DNA from: Eretmocerus hayati
Taxonomy: Eukaryota > Arthropoda > Insecta > Hymenoptera > Aphelinidae
DNA: 64,000 nt
Reading direction: 5' to 3'
Assembly (NCBI GenBank): GCA_029851415.1
Contig: CM056742.1
Coordinates: 62,134,454-62,198,453 of the forward strand
Part shown: piece by piece, positions 1 to 10,089 of the stretch
Layout: each line of letters begins with the position of its first letter
How positions within the stretch are numbered: the stretch's first letter is position 1
Position numbers and translations under genes: made by a program
The notes under the pieces: model-generated
Databases searched by the model: none
What the model was told of the DNA's origin: nothing
Seen by the model: only the letters and a program-made list of their open reading frames with translations

Positions 1-769
1 TTTAGCCACTTTCAGTTTCTTCAATACTTGCCATTTAGGGTTGAGATTGTTGGCAGAAGAGAGAGATTTCTTAATATATTCATTTTGTGTGTATGTGTAT
101 AATGGGACCGCCCCTCCCAAACACGAGCTCTGGATTCGCCGTTGATAGAAATTTCAATAAAAAAACTTGACTCTATCGTTCATTCGAGACAATCATCGGG
201 CTATGCCGATGGATACGCCATGGAGTGATTCCACGCGAAAGGAATGGTCAATTGTACATGGTGTTCCAAATCTCTTCCTCATAATTTTCTATCGATTCTA
301 TACCTCAAATTATGACAAAGAAAACGGTCGCTAGGGTCCAAAAAAATTCTCTGCGTAGTCGGTAAGCAAGTTGGTGAAACTGTCGATTGTTTCTCGGCGG
401 GAGAATTACTGCTTTTTTCCCACTAAAACTGCTATAGGTCTGAAACAAAATAAAATAATCACATGTGGATGAGCGCATTCGAAAGCTGAGACAGGAACCT
501 ATCAAAATATGCCTCGGAATATTTTTTTGAGGTAACTGGTCTTATTTATGGGCGATTCCATGAAAATCACCATTCAGTTGTCTTCTCAAAAACCCATTTT
601 TAAAAAATCCTAGAAATATATATATTTCAATGTGAAATTTGATGTTCTCCACGAAAAAATATGTTTCAGTCTGAGTTCTGCACTCCCCAGTAAGTTTTTA
701 GCGATTTTTGGCGATTTGATTTTCCGACAAATGAGTGCTCGAGATTTATCTGCGCATGCGCGTGATTTG

Positions 770-1100
770 ACGGAATTAATATCTCACGCAATCGATAACC
801 CGTGGAATTTTCTTTAAAATGACCACTTACCAAATTCATTTTAGTGCTGTAGAACCGAAGTTCTGAGCGTCTCTATAGAGCAAAAGATTCATTCTCTCAA
901 AACCTATAAACTTGTAAGCCATTGGTCTGAATCCACGGTCTGAGACTCTCTGGCGAACGACTGATGCGGATTCCGCAGACTACTCTACTGTGTGTGTTCC
1001 CTTTCAAATGTCATAGCTCAGCTCTAGAAACATGGAAATGAATTTCATCAGTGGTCATTTTGAAGGAAGTTTCACGGGCTATCGATTGCGCGAGGTTCCA
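770..1100. repeat. Small nested foldback in the left arm of FB1
   Basis: Bases 788-828 are the reverse complement of about 1050-1092, both carrying ATCGAT next to a segment close to TTTAAAATGACCACT. The opposite FB1 arm lacks the segment and passes directly from GCGCATGCGC to ACGGAACAGGG-like sequence (near 7080-7103), so this is a roughly 330-base insertion. Related module sequence occurs in FB2 and FB3. Mobile-element nature is inferred from the empty site. Confidence 0.6.
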
Positions 1101-1562
1101 ATTCCGTAACAGGGTTGGGGAAAAAAAGATTTCAATATGGCGGACCGTGCCTCCCGCCCCTCTCACCCCTCCCCGCTGCCCACAAGCTGAGAGGCGCGCG
1201 CGAAACGGTCTGCTTTTCGGTTTATCGACACCCGGGATGTTTTAAATGCGGATGGATTCTGGGTTAGAGCTGATAATATGTGATAATATGCTTTTGCTTT
1301 TACATCAAACCTCAGTTGCTCTTTAGCTAGCTTGTTGCTTATTATTATCTATACAACAACAATTAAGTATTGTGTGTCCTAAATTGTGCACATTTTGCAC
1401 TGTTACATCTGTTAGTGGCATTGAATAATAACACTGCAACATCTTGGAACTTGAAAGATCTATATTATCTGAATATTAAAGTTAGCCTAAAAGTGCCACG
1501 TGCTCATGCTCAACTGATTTCTGCCAACTCAAGGCCCCTGCATCAACAAAGATACCAGCATC

Positions 1563-2543
1563 ATGTCAACTTGTTTTAAGTGTAATGGGTGTTTTGAAGC
1601 TGAGCAGGTTATCATCTCGTGTATTGTATGTACTGAACTGTTTCATGCTACGAAAGAATGTGCAGATCTCACCGCGTCTGAGATAAAAGTTGCTGAACTA
1701 AAAAAGAAACCAAGATTCCAATTTAAGTGCTCCGACTGCGAGAGCTCTGGTAAAATTACTATGAGTGGAAAGTTGGATGCGATACAAGAAGGCTTTGACA
1801 AACAATTTGACAGTTTGAAGTGCAATATTGAGTCGCTGAATAAAAGTTTCTCCAAAGATATAACTAATCTTAAGAGTGAATTGAAATCCATCAAAGAATC
1901 TTGTGCAACCATTGACTCTCTGAGTGTTAAAATTGATTCAGCGCAGGAAGATATTGAAAATCTAAAATCATCTGTTGACAACATTCCCAAACTTCATCAA
2001 GATATAGCTAACATTAGAGCTGAAGTGTCAAAATCTCTCTCGTCTCAAGTAATGTCTAGCACCAGTGCTACTAATATGGAGGAACTGATTCATGAGGCTC
2101 AGGAACGTATGCTGAGATCAAGGAACCTGCTATTCTTTAATGTGCCTGAATCTAATAACCAGTCAGCTGATCATGGCATGATTATTAATCTCCTCAAAGA
2201 GATCCCTGTTGATACTAGAAATCTTGTCGTATCAAGAATTGGCAATCCATCGAGTAACCATATACGTCCTATTGCTGTTACCTTTCCAAATAATCAAGAT
2301 CCTCACCTTGTTATGAGAAATAGGAGGAAGATCCCTGGAAGAATTATTGTGGGATTTGACAAGACTAAGAATCAACAAGCCCAGTACAAAGAAGCTGCTG
2401 CCAGGCTTAAAGCTCGCTTGGATAGTGGTGAAAGTGGACTAAGTATACGCTACATCAAAGGTGTTCCTACTATTGTTAAATCTGATGCTGCACCATCATT
2501 CAACCAACTGCAAAACTCTCAGAGGGCTTCTGGAAATTTTTGA
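1563..2543 (+). CDS. LINE A ORF1 protein (PHD-like finger, coiled coil, RNA-binding-type C-terminus)
   Basis: Intact 326-residue frame starting at ATG 1563. Residues 4-59 hold cysteines and a histidine spaced C4, C7, C20, C23, H28, C33, C56, C59, which fits a PHD-like zinc finger. Residues about 70-165 are rich in K, E, L and S in a heptad-like pattern, so a coiled coil is likely. The C-terminal half (about 175-320) resembles the RNA-binding region of LINE ORF1 proteins by position and composition. Such proteins bind the element RNA and act as chaperones in the ribonucleoprotein. The stop codon overlaps the ORF2 start as TGATG (2541-2545). This frame is undamaged although ORF2 is broken. Confidence 0.8.
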   Translation: MSTCFKCNGCFEAEQVIISCIVCTELFHATKECADLTASEIKVAELKKKPRFQFKCSDCESSGKITMSGKLDAIQEGFDKQFDSLKCNIESLNKSFSKDITNLKSELKSIKESCATIDSLSVKIDSAQEDIENLKSSVDNIPKLHQDIANIRAEVSKSLSSQVMSSTSATNMEELIHEAQERMLRSRNLLFFNVPESNNQSADHGMIINLLKEIPVDTRNLVVSRIGNPSSNHIRPIAVTFPNNQDPHLVMRNRRKIPGRIIVGFDKTKNQQAQYKEAAARLKARLDSGESGLSIRYIKGVPTIVKSDAAPSFNQLQNSQRASGNF

Positions 2544-2545
2544 TG
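2541..2545 (+). promoter_or_regulatory. Overlapping stop/start TGATG between LINE A ORF1 and ORF2
   Basis: ORF1 ends with TGA at 2541-2543 and the first ATG of ORF2 is 2543-2545, so the two frames share one base. In the R1-clade element SART1, a similar overlap (UAAUG) is known to let ribosomes terminate and reinitiate. Reinitiation here is an inference from that precedent. Confidence 0.6.
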
Positions 2546-5405
2546 ACTATTTACTACCAGAATGTACGCAGTATACGCAACAAGCTGCACTTAGTGAGAA
2601 ACAATGTACACCTTCTTTCTTATGCACCTCACTTGATTGTTCTGACTGAAACTTGGCTTCACAGTGGCATCTCTGATAGTGAAGTGGGTCTCGATAACTA
2701 TAATATCTACAGAAGAGACAGATATAATTTGATGGTTAATGCACCAGGTGGAGGTGGTGTGTTTGTTGCAATACACAAATCTCTGCACTCAAAAAGTTGT
2801 CAATTCATCTCTGAAGATTGTGAACAAGTCTACGCAGTGGTTACTCTTCATTCGAACAAGAAGCTCATCATCGGCTGCACTTATTTACCCCCAGCATCTC
2901 TACCATCTGTCTATAAGGAACATATTTCTGCTGTACATCAATTATCTGAAATTCATGGTGACTGTGACTGGATTGTTTTAGGTGACTTTAATGTGCCTGG
3001 TATTAACTGGTTTAACACGCCTAACTTGAAGTATGAGTTATTGTTACAAAGTCTGCTAGAAACGCCGTGTGTGCTGATATTATTAGGAATGGTTACTCTT
3101 TCATGAATATGAAGCAATATTTCCCAGTGCCTGGTAACAAGAGTTATTCTCTTGATCTATTCTTCAGTAATATAAGCAATATATCTTCATTTGTTGCTCC
3201 AGAGACTTTATCAACAGTTGATGATCATCACATACCTATAATCTTTAAAGCTGAACTTGCTGTTGATGCTGTGCATGATAAAGTGTTCCCTAAGAATGTA
3301 CAATTTGATTTCTCTCAAGCAAACTATGATCAAATTAATTCTTACCTTTCTCAAGTAAACTGGAATAGCATTTTTTCTAATAGTGATAGTATTGAATCTA
3401 ATCTACAAGATTTTTATGATACAATTGCTCAGCCTATCAATGAGTTTGTTCCAACTGAGAAGTTTCATTCTTCTAATGATAGCTATCCCAGATGGTATAC
3501 TTCTGAACTAATCTCTCTGATTATTGATAAGAAAACCCAACACTTGAAATGGAAACAGTTTAGAGAAGAAAAATATCATATTGAGTTTAAACGTCTTCGT
3601 GCCAAATGTATTAGGCTATCTAGAGTCTGCTACAGAAACTACATTGATAAAGTTGAAAGTAATCTAAGGAATGACTCCAAATCGTTTTGGTCGTATGTTA
3701 ATAAGCTTAGGAAGTCATCTTCTGTTCCTAATAATATATCGTGGAAGGATAGAGTAGGTAACTCGCCAGTTGACGATGCGAGCATTTTTTCTGATTATTT
3801 TGGTTCTGTTTATAAAGACTCCAATTTGAGCTGTGATTTGAAAGATCCCACTGAGATTGATGTGGATTTACATATTTCTGAAAATGATGTTATTGGAGCC
3901 ATTAGTCATATGAAAGACTCTTTATCTGTTGGTTATGATGGTATTCCAATGCAATTTCTGAAAAAATGTAGAGCCAACTTAGTGGACCCTTTACAGTATC
4001 TCTTTAACAAATCTGTCATGGATGGAGTTTTCCCTTCATCGTGGAAATGCTCGTATGTCACACCAATACATAAAGGTGGAGCTAGGACTCCAGCTCCTAA
4101 TTATCGTCCTATTTCCATAACTGGAGCTATTGCTAAGCTTCTTGACTATATCATGGCTGATAAACTTTATTCTGCTATTTGTGATCGATTGATTTCGAAT
4201 CAGCATGGCTTCATTAAGGGGAAATCTACGATCACTAACTTATTGAATTTCTACGATTACACGATTAATAACCTAGAGTGCCATTTTTAAACTGATGTGC
4301 TGTATCTTGATTTCTCAAAAGCATTTGACAGGGTCGATCACAAGTTATTACTATGTAAATTGCATAATCTAGGCGTGCCGAAGTTGCTTGTTGAATGGAT
4401 TGAATCGTACCTGACGGATAGGTACCAAATTGTGAAACTCTGTGGTGCTTTTTCTGATCCAGTACATGTCAAATCTGGAGTTCCTCAGGGGTCCCATCTT
4501 GGCCCTCTCTTGTTCAACGTTTTCGTAAATGATATTATCAAAGTTGTCAGAAACTCTAAGTGCCTACTTTATGCTGATGACATCAAACTCTCCATGAGAA
4601 TTAGTTCTCCACTTGACTGTAAACTCCTTCAAGATGATTTGTCTAGTATTGTTGAGTGGTCGATACACAATGGGTTAAACTTGAACATTGAGAAATGTAA
4701 AGCTATGTCAATAAGCCGTAACCTTTTCCCAAATCACTATGTCTACTCAATCTTATCGCAAAGCTGGAGAGAGTCATCAACTTTAAAGATCTCGGGGTTA
4801 TTTTTGACAGTGAGCTTGATTTCGGTAGCCATATCAGTGAATCGGTCTCTAAAGCTTTCAGAAACCTTGGCTTCATCAATCGGAATACGCAAGATCTTAG
4901 CAATCCAAAATCATATCTTAACTTATACAAAAGTATCGTTGTTCCATCTCTTACTTATGCGTCCATCATATGGAGTCCTTACTTGGAATCTAGAATTTCA
5001 GAATTAGAGTCCGTACAAAGGAGATTCCTTCGGAGTCTGTCTTATCGCCTAGGCTCACCTATGAATAGATTGAACCATGATTTTACTGATATTTCTAGGA
5101 ATCATAAGATATGCACTGTTAAATCCCTACATCATTTCAAAGACACAGCATTTGTTTGGAATATTCTTAAAGGAAAGATAAATTGCTCATTCATTGCCTC
5201 ACTCTTTCAATCTAGGAGTAATCCGTACCCAACTGGAGATCCAAGACCATTATCGGTTGATCCTTTCAGCAGCAATTTGAGCTTTAATTCGGTAGTTGCT
5301 AGATTGAGGCGAAGATGGAATGATCTACCAAGTTATATTAGGAATTATGATTCATATTCGCCTTTCAAACATGATGCTATGCAAAATGTGTGCAAGTGCT
5401 ACTAA
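2543..5405 (+). pseudogene. LINE A ORF2: endonuclease and reverse transcriptase, broken
   Basis: Reads as an apurinic-like endonuclease (from about 2546, with TETWL, GGGVFVA and GDFN motifs) followed by reverse transcriptase (LDFSKAFD near 4309, VPQGSHLGPLLFN near 4480, YADD at 4570-4581) and a C-terminal region ending at TAA near 5405. There are three visible breaks: a frameshift near 3060-3070 after GDFNVPGINW, an in-frame TAA at 4288-4290 just before the LDFSKAFD motif, and a frameshift near 4760. The catalytic motifs themselves are intact, so the copy is old but not heavily decayed. It would nick the target and copy the element RNA. Confidence 0.85.
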
Positions 5406-6351
5406 GTCTCTCAATTATTTATATTTGCTTAACTGCATATTATTTATTTTATGATACATTATCTTGATTTCTCATGTTGTTGTTTTCTGATGATATTTAT
5501 GTCGCTCTTGGATATTTTTATACTTATGTAAAGGGCATATTGCCCGTATATTGTTTAAAATAAATAAATAAATAAATAAACCTTTACAAATTTCAAAGCA
5601 GAAATTTCCGCGCGCGGGGTTTCTATTTCGTACTGCAGTCTACTGCAGCGTGCTAAGGGGAAACGCGTCTCATTGGCTTTCTATATAAGAATTGATAATT
5701 TACGAGAATTTTGGATTTTTGGGAGGAAAGAAGATAATGGGATATTTTTATAAAAGAATCGATTGAACAGCTAGATATACAGGTATGCTTTTTTTCCAAA
5801 TGAGAAATGAATGGAAAGAATTTCGGAAGGAAGTTTTAATTATTGAGGGCTAAAGGAAATTTTGTTGCCTTCTCCCGAAAATACATTGGAGTTTTTCACA
5901 TTCAGGAAAGAATGAGGGAATGTTTGTGCAAATTGAGGAGGTTTTAAACTAAGTTAGCAACAATCAAAACCCAAGCCGCCCCCCCCCCGGGGGGCTGATG
6001 AACATATGTAACATTCGGTACATAATGAAGCATTACATCCGTGGTCTAGCGGTAACGGCCTCGCTCCGAACCTGGGAGATATTCTGTAGGAAATCAGTTC
6101 TTTGTGATTAAAGAAGGAATTCTTGACGCGTTGGAGCAAAACTGAGCACGGTTTCGATGTCTCCGTCAATAAATAAATGAGAAAGAATCGTGTGATCCAG
6201 TGTAATTTACAGGTGAATGCACTAAAAGTACATTATTTCTATTGATAATAATAAATGTGTAACAACATGTGAAAAATGAGGTGTATATATTCTCAGAAGA
6301 TACGAAAAAAAAGATAAATGAATAAATGAATTGAAAAAAAGAATTTTTTAA

Positions 6352-6432
6352 AATCGGACCGGGCGGGAGTTGAACCCAGATCCCCCAGGTTCGGAGCGAG
6401 GCCGTTACCGCTAGACCACGGATGTAATGCTT
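6352..6432 (-). repeat. tRNA-like Pol III box pair in the centre of FB1
   Basis: On the minus strand an A-box-like TGGTCTAGCGG is followed about 40 bases on by a B-box-like GGGTTCAACTCCC, the spacing of a tRNA gene. The left arm keeps only the first half (6036-6080), so the second half lies on one side of the hairpin. The would-be anticodon arm lacks T at position 33 and pairs poorly, so this is not a working tRNA gene. It is more likely the promoter of a tRNA-derived SINE or a decayed tRNA copy. Confidence 0.5.
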
Positions 6433-7636
6433 CATTATGTACCAAATGTTACATATGTTCATCAGCCCCCCGGGGGGGGGGGGCGGCTTGGGTTTTGATT
6501 GTTGCTAACTTAGTTTAAAACCTCCTCAATTTGCACAAACATTCCCTCATTCTTTCCTGAATGTGAAAAACTCGAATGTATTTTCGGAAGAAGGCAACAA
6601 AATTTCCTTCAGCCCTCAATAATTAAAACTTCTTTCCGAAATTCTTCCCATTCATTTCTCGTTTGGAAAAAAAGTATACCTGTATATCTAGCTGTTCAAT
6701 CGATTCTTTTATAAAAATATCCCATTATCTTCTTTCCTCCCAAAAATCCAAAATTCTCGTAAATTATCAATTCTTATATAGAAAGCCAATGAGACGCGTT
6801 TCCCCTTAGCACGCTGCAGTAGACTGCAGTACGAAATAGAAACCCCGCACGCGGAAATTTTGCTTTGAAATTTGTAAAGGTTTGATGTAAAAGCAGAAGC
6901 ATATTATCACATATTATCAGCTCTAACCCAGAATCCATCCGCATTTAAAACATCCCGGGTGTCGATGAACCGAAAAGCAGACCGTTTCGCGCGCGCCTCT
7001 CAGCTTGTGGGCAGCGGGGAGGGGTGAGAGGGGCGGGAGGCACGGTCCGCTATATTGAAATCTTTTTTTTCCCAACCCTGTTCCGTAAAATTGCGCGCAT
7101 GCGCAGAAAATTCTCGAGTTATCATTGGTCGGAGGATTGAACCGCGGAAAATCGCTAAAAATTCACTGGGGTGTGCAGAACCCAGTCCAAAACATTCTTC
7201 TCCGTAAAAAACATCAAATTTTACATCGAAATATGTATTTTCAGAATCTTTTCAAGAATGGGTTTTTGAAAAAAAAATTGAATAGTGATTTTCATGGGAT
7301 CGCCCGTATATAAGACCAATTACCTCAAAAGAAATGTTCCAAGGCATATTTTGATAGGTTTTTGTCGCAATTTTAAATGCGCTGATCCACATGTCATTAT
7401 TTCATTCTGTTTCAGACCTATAGCAGTTTCAGTGGGGAAAAAACAGTTATTCTTTCACCAAAAAAAAATCGAAAGTTTCACCAACTTGATTACCAGCTAC
7501 GCAAAAAAACTTTCTTGGGTCCTAGCGACGGTTTTTTTTTGTCATAATTTGAGGTATAGAATCGATGGAGAATCATGAGGAAGAGATTTGGAACACCATG
7601 TACAATCGAACATTCTTCTCACGTGGAATTATTCCA

Positions 7637-7993
7637 AGGCTTGAAAGAAATATCAAGCACATGGTCCTTCATGATACCACTCCGTTATGGTCTCCAAGTG
7701 AAGGATTTGATTCGGAGAGCGTCTAGGAGAGGGGAATTCTCCCACAGGCGAGATTTGAGCTTGTCATCTCCACTACGACAGAAGATTCCCATGAGCGTGT
7801 GAATTCGCAATCGCCCCGGTGGTCTAGTGGTTGAGGCGCCGGTACGGGGAACTGCAGTTTGCGAGTTCAAATCTGGCCTGAGGAAGAATTTTTTCCTTAT
7901 CTCTGTTGCTTTTCGGATTAAATCTTCCATTGGGAAGCCATAGAAAGGAGTTATACCTTGAGGGTCTACGTGCTTGATACCCAATTCAAGCCT
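7637..7993 (+). mobile_element. tRNA-box SINE-like insertion in the right arm of FB1
   Basis: The left arm of FB1 (around 205-225) reads through without this segment, so it is a roughly 357-base insertion. Its ends are inverted: AAGGCTTGAA on the left and TTCAAGCCTT on the right. Inside, at about 7815-7885, GGTGGTCTAGTGG (A-box-like) and GAGTTCAAATC (B-box-like) have tRNA spacing. A second copy of the internal part lies at about 8060-8340. tRNA-derived repeats normally move with LINE enzymes, while inverted ends are more usual for DNA elements, so the class is unsettled. Confidence 0.55.
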
Positions 7994-8059
7994 TGGTGTA
8001 TCTATCGGCACAGCCCGATGATGGGCTCGAATGAACGATAGAATCACATTTGAAATTCC

Positions 8060-8340
8060 TATTGAGCGATAGATTCAAATAATCGATATCACATCGGCCG
8101 TGGTTCGTAGACTGGCCTCTCCCCTCGTGAAAAGCGACACAGAGACATAGAGACTTTCCTAAGCCTGTGAAATTGCAATCATCCCGGTGGTCTAGTGGTT
8201 AAGGCGCCGCACTATTCCTGTAGGTAGTCAACTCTGGCGGATAACCCGCTCCACTCGAATTCATAGGCTATCGAGATGAAACAAATTGGATTCCCTCCGT
8301 GATTGTCTGAGCTAGAAGATGTGCCTACCTGTTTTTTAGT
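8060..8340 (+). mobile_element. Second tRNA-box SINE-like copy
   Basis: Bases 8130-8205 match 7775-7845 in order and orientation, including CCGGTGGTCTAGTGGTT and the upstream GTGAA-TTGCAATC. After about 8205 the two copies diverge. Both copies point the same way and sit within 500 bases of each other. No open frame of note. Confidence 0.5.
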
Positions 8341-8429
8341 CAAATGCGAAGGGGTGGAGGAATATTGGCTTTTGTATACCGGGTCCCTGCCTTTCGGCTC
8401 AACCCCGGTTGCTCCCATGGGCGCGGGGC

Positions 8430-10035
8430 AGGGATACGCCCTGCCAGCGCGTCGGGTTGGAGGATGACCAACACCGAGCCAGGCTCTGTGATGGCTCAGT
8501 TCTCCGCTCCGACTACCGACTTTCGGGCACGGCCCCCAGCACAAGGCCGATGCCCACCCCTCGGTGGGGGGTTTTGGGACTCTTTTAGGCTTCCTGAGAG
8601 CCCAAAGAGTCCCTCGGGATGATGGATGAGTCTTACGGGCTCGCATTGTTATCGCCCGAGGGCGATCCCAATTTGAGTCCCTAGACTCACCCACTCCCGT
8701 GGTGCCGGATGGAGATGTGCGGTCTCCTCGCTCCGGCGGGCGCTAACTGGGGTCGGAGGGTCGTTACACCCCAGGGATGAGGCGCCATGCCCCAACCCCC
8801 CTTGCGGTTTTCGGGAGAAGTCAAAGCGCCGAGCACCAGTCTCGGAGCCAGTCTTCTCCCTATCGGCTTCGGGCCTAAGCCCGGGTACGGTGTCCCAGTA
8901 ACTGGGGCCGGAGGGTCGTCACACCCCAGGACATGGTGTCCCCCTTGCGGTAGAGCACCCATGCGATTGAGGGTCTGGGTTACAGCGCCTAGGCACTGTT
9001 TCCCTCGCCCTCTTCTTCCACCTCTGCTAACATCCTCACAGCTTCCTTCCATGCCAGGAAGGCCCGTTCTGCAAACCTACAGAAAGCCCCAAACGATTTC
9101 TCCCCATGCGTCACGCCACTAACATCCCAGTTTCCATCCTCATCACGTATCACACCCATACTACTCAAATCACGCAAATCATTATACAGCTCACATTCAC
9201 ACAACACATGCATCCAGTCTTCACACTCATAACCACACACACATCTGGGCGTGTCACTCAGCCTTCTTCTAAAGAGGAACCCGTTGAACGTCCCGTGACC
9301 TGTGAGCAAACACAGGGCACGGAAGGACGGCTCAAACAGGCCTCTGGGGATACTATCCACCAGAGTTACCCTCCTGATGAAGGCATAAGTGGCCCGCCCG
9401 TTTCTCGTTCCCTCCCATCTTTATTGCCATTCACTCCTCACATTCACCTCAATCATATCCTCAAGCTCGTCCCCACTCATCCCTTGTATCGCATCCCTAT
9501 CTACCATGTCGACCGGTCGAAACTCGACATTTTCCTTCACCCTCCACATCGTCGCACGTCTCCTACATTCCAGGTCCCACGGGGTCCACCCCGCGAGAAC
9601 TTGGAGTGCCTCAGTGGAGACCGTGTGACATGTCCTCAGGCATGCCAAGAGGACTACCCTCTGGCAAGAGTTAAGTTTCTCCCGCGCGGTTTTGTATATG
9701 AGGCGATCCGCCCATACATTTGCCCCATACAGTGCAACACTCCTAAAAAGCCCATTTACCCAGCAATTCACCCCTTTCATCCTCACACCCCAGTCTTTCT
9801 TCAGGACTCTCCTGAATTTCCCCACTAGCTTGCAGATCTTTGGCTTAAGCCTCTGCAAGTGTGGGGCAAAGGAGAGTCTCTGACCCACATATATACCCAA
9901 ATACTTCACTTCTTTCACATATTTTATCTTTCGCACAGTCCCATTCATATCCACACTCACACTCCTATAATCAACATTCAGAAACCCTTCCATCAGTATA
10001 CATATGGTCTTCTCGCGAAGGGGTGGAGGGCGGAG
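8430..10035 (-). mobile_element. LINE B: 5'-truncated R1-clade non-LTR retrotransposon
   Basis: The minus strand carries the C-terminal half of an R1-type ORF2 (10035 to 8989) and then a GC-rich region to about 8430 that I take as its 3' UTR. That GC-rich region recurs at 40996-41513 in the same orientation. It contains a short internal direct repeat, TCGGAGGGTCGTTACACCCC-like, at about 8752 and 8910. The element ends abruptly near 10035 inside the region between the reverse transcriptase core and the C-terminal domain, the usual 5' truncation. No poly(A) tail is visible at 8430. Confidence 0.75.
8989..10035 (-). pseudogene. LINE B ORF2 C-terminal part (RT thumb and zinc domain)
   Basis: Two minus-strand frames join into one R1-type protein tail. 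Frame 9993-9421 has VKYLGIYVGQRLSFAPHLQ, typical of the segment after the reverse transcriptase fingers and palm, then an ALYGANVWAD-type stretch. Frame 9360-8989 has LTGHGTFNGFLFRRRLSD followed by C-X-C-G...C-E-D-W-M-H-V-L-C-E-C, the R1-type C-terminal zinc motif. A frameshift lies between 9421 and 9360. The catalytic core is missing by truncation. The protein differs from the R1-type copies at 55-61 kb, so this is a separate family. Confidence 0.75.
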
Positions 10036-10089
10036 GGTTGGATGCAGAAGAATAAATGAATATGGATTATACCGATAGATGTATTTGGG

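Larger units (their letters stand above)
1314..5580 (+). mobile_element. LINE A: near full-length CR1/Jockey-like non-LTR retrotransposon
   Basis: The element has a 5' UTR (1314-1562), ORF1 (1563-2543), ORF2 (2543-5405, broken) and a 3' UTR that ends in a GGGC/GCCC hairpin near 5533-5546 followed by an (AAAT)n tail to 5580. It sits in the left arm of FB1. The uninterrupted sequence in the right arm (about 6870-6890) reads straight across the junction, which fixes both ends. The target duplication is CCT or AAACCT, ambiguous because the tail ends in AAA. ORF2 has endonuclease and reverse transcriptase domains with YADD and no RNase H that I can see. The clade is assigned from the PHD-like finger of ORF1 and the tetranucleotide tail. 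Confidence 0.85.
140..8070. repeat. Long inverted repeat FB1, interrupted by later insertions
   Basis: Two arms run as reverse complements with scattered mismatches and indels. The left arm is 140-770, 1105-1313 and 5581-6062. The right arm is 6385-6880, 6881-7085, 7090-7636 and 7994-8070. The unpaired centre is about 6063-6384. Three later insertions break the symmetry: LINE A (1314-5580), a small nested foldback (about 770-1100) and a tRNA-box repeat (7637-7993). Each has its empty site preserved in the opposite arm. There is no coding sequence of its own. The arms contain GCGCATGCGC (750-759 and 7094-7103), also seen in FB2 and FB3. It is best described as a foldback-type or hairpin-forming mobile element; the class is inferred and no transposase is visible. 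Confidence 0.85.

Noticed and set aside
6352..6432. A functional tRNA gene
   Set aside because: A- and B-boxes are present, but the anticodon loop lacks T33, the acceptor stem does not pair, and the first half recurs in the opposite arm as repeat sequence.
8212..9122. Several GC-rich frames on both strands (for example 8212-8694, 8787-9122)
   Set aside because: They overlie the LINE B 3' region, which recurs at 40996-41513 without conserved frames.
9106..9828. 240-codon plus-strand frame
   Set aside because: It is antisense to the R1-type ORF2 of LINE B, whose minus-strand reading has recognisable motifs.
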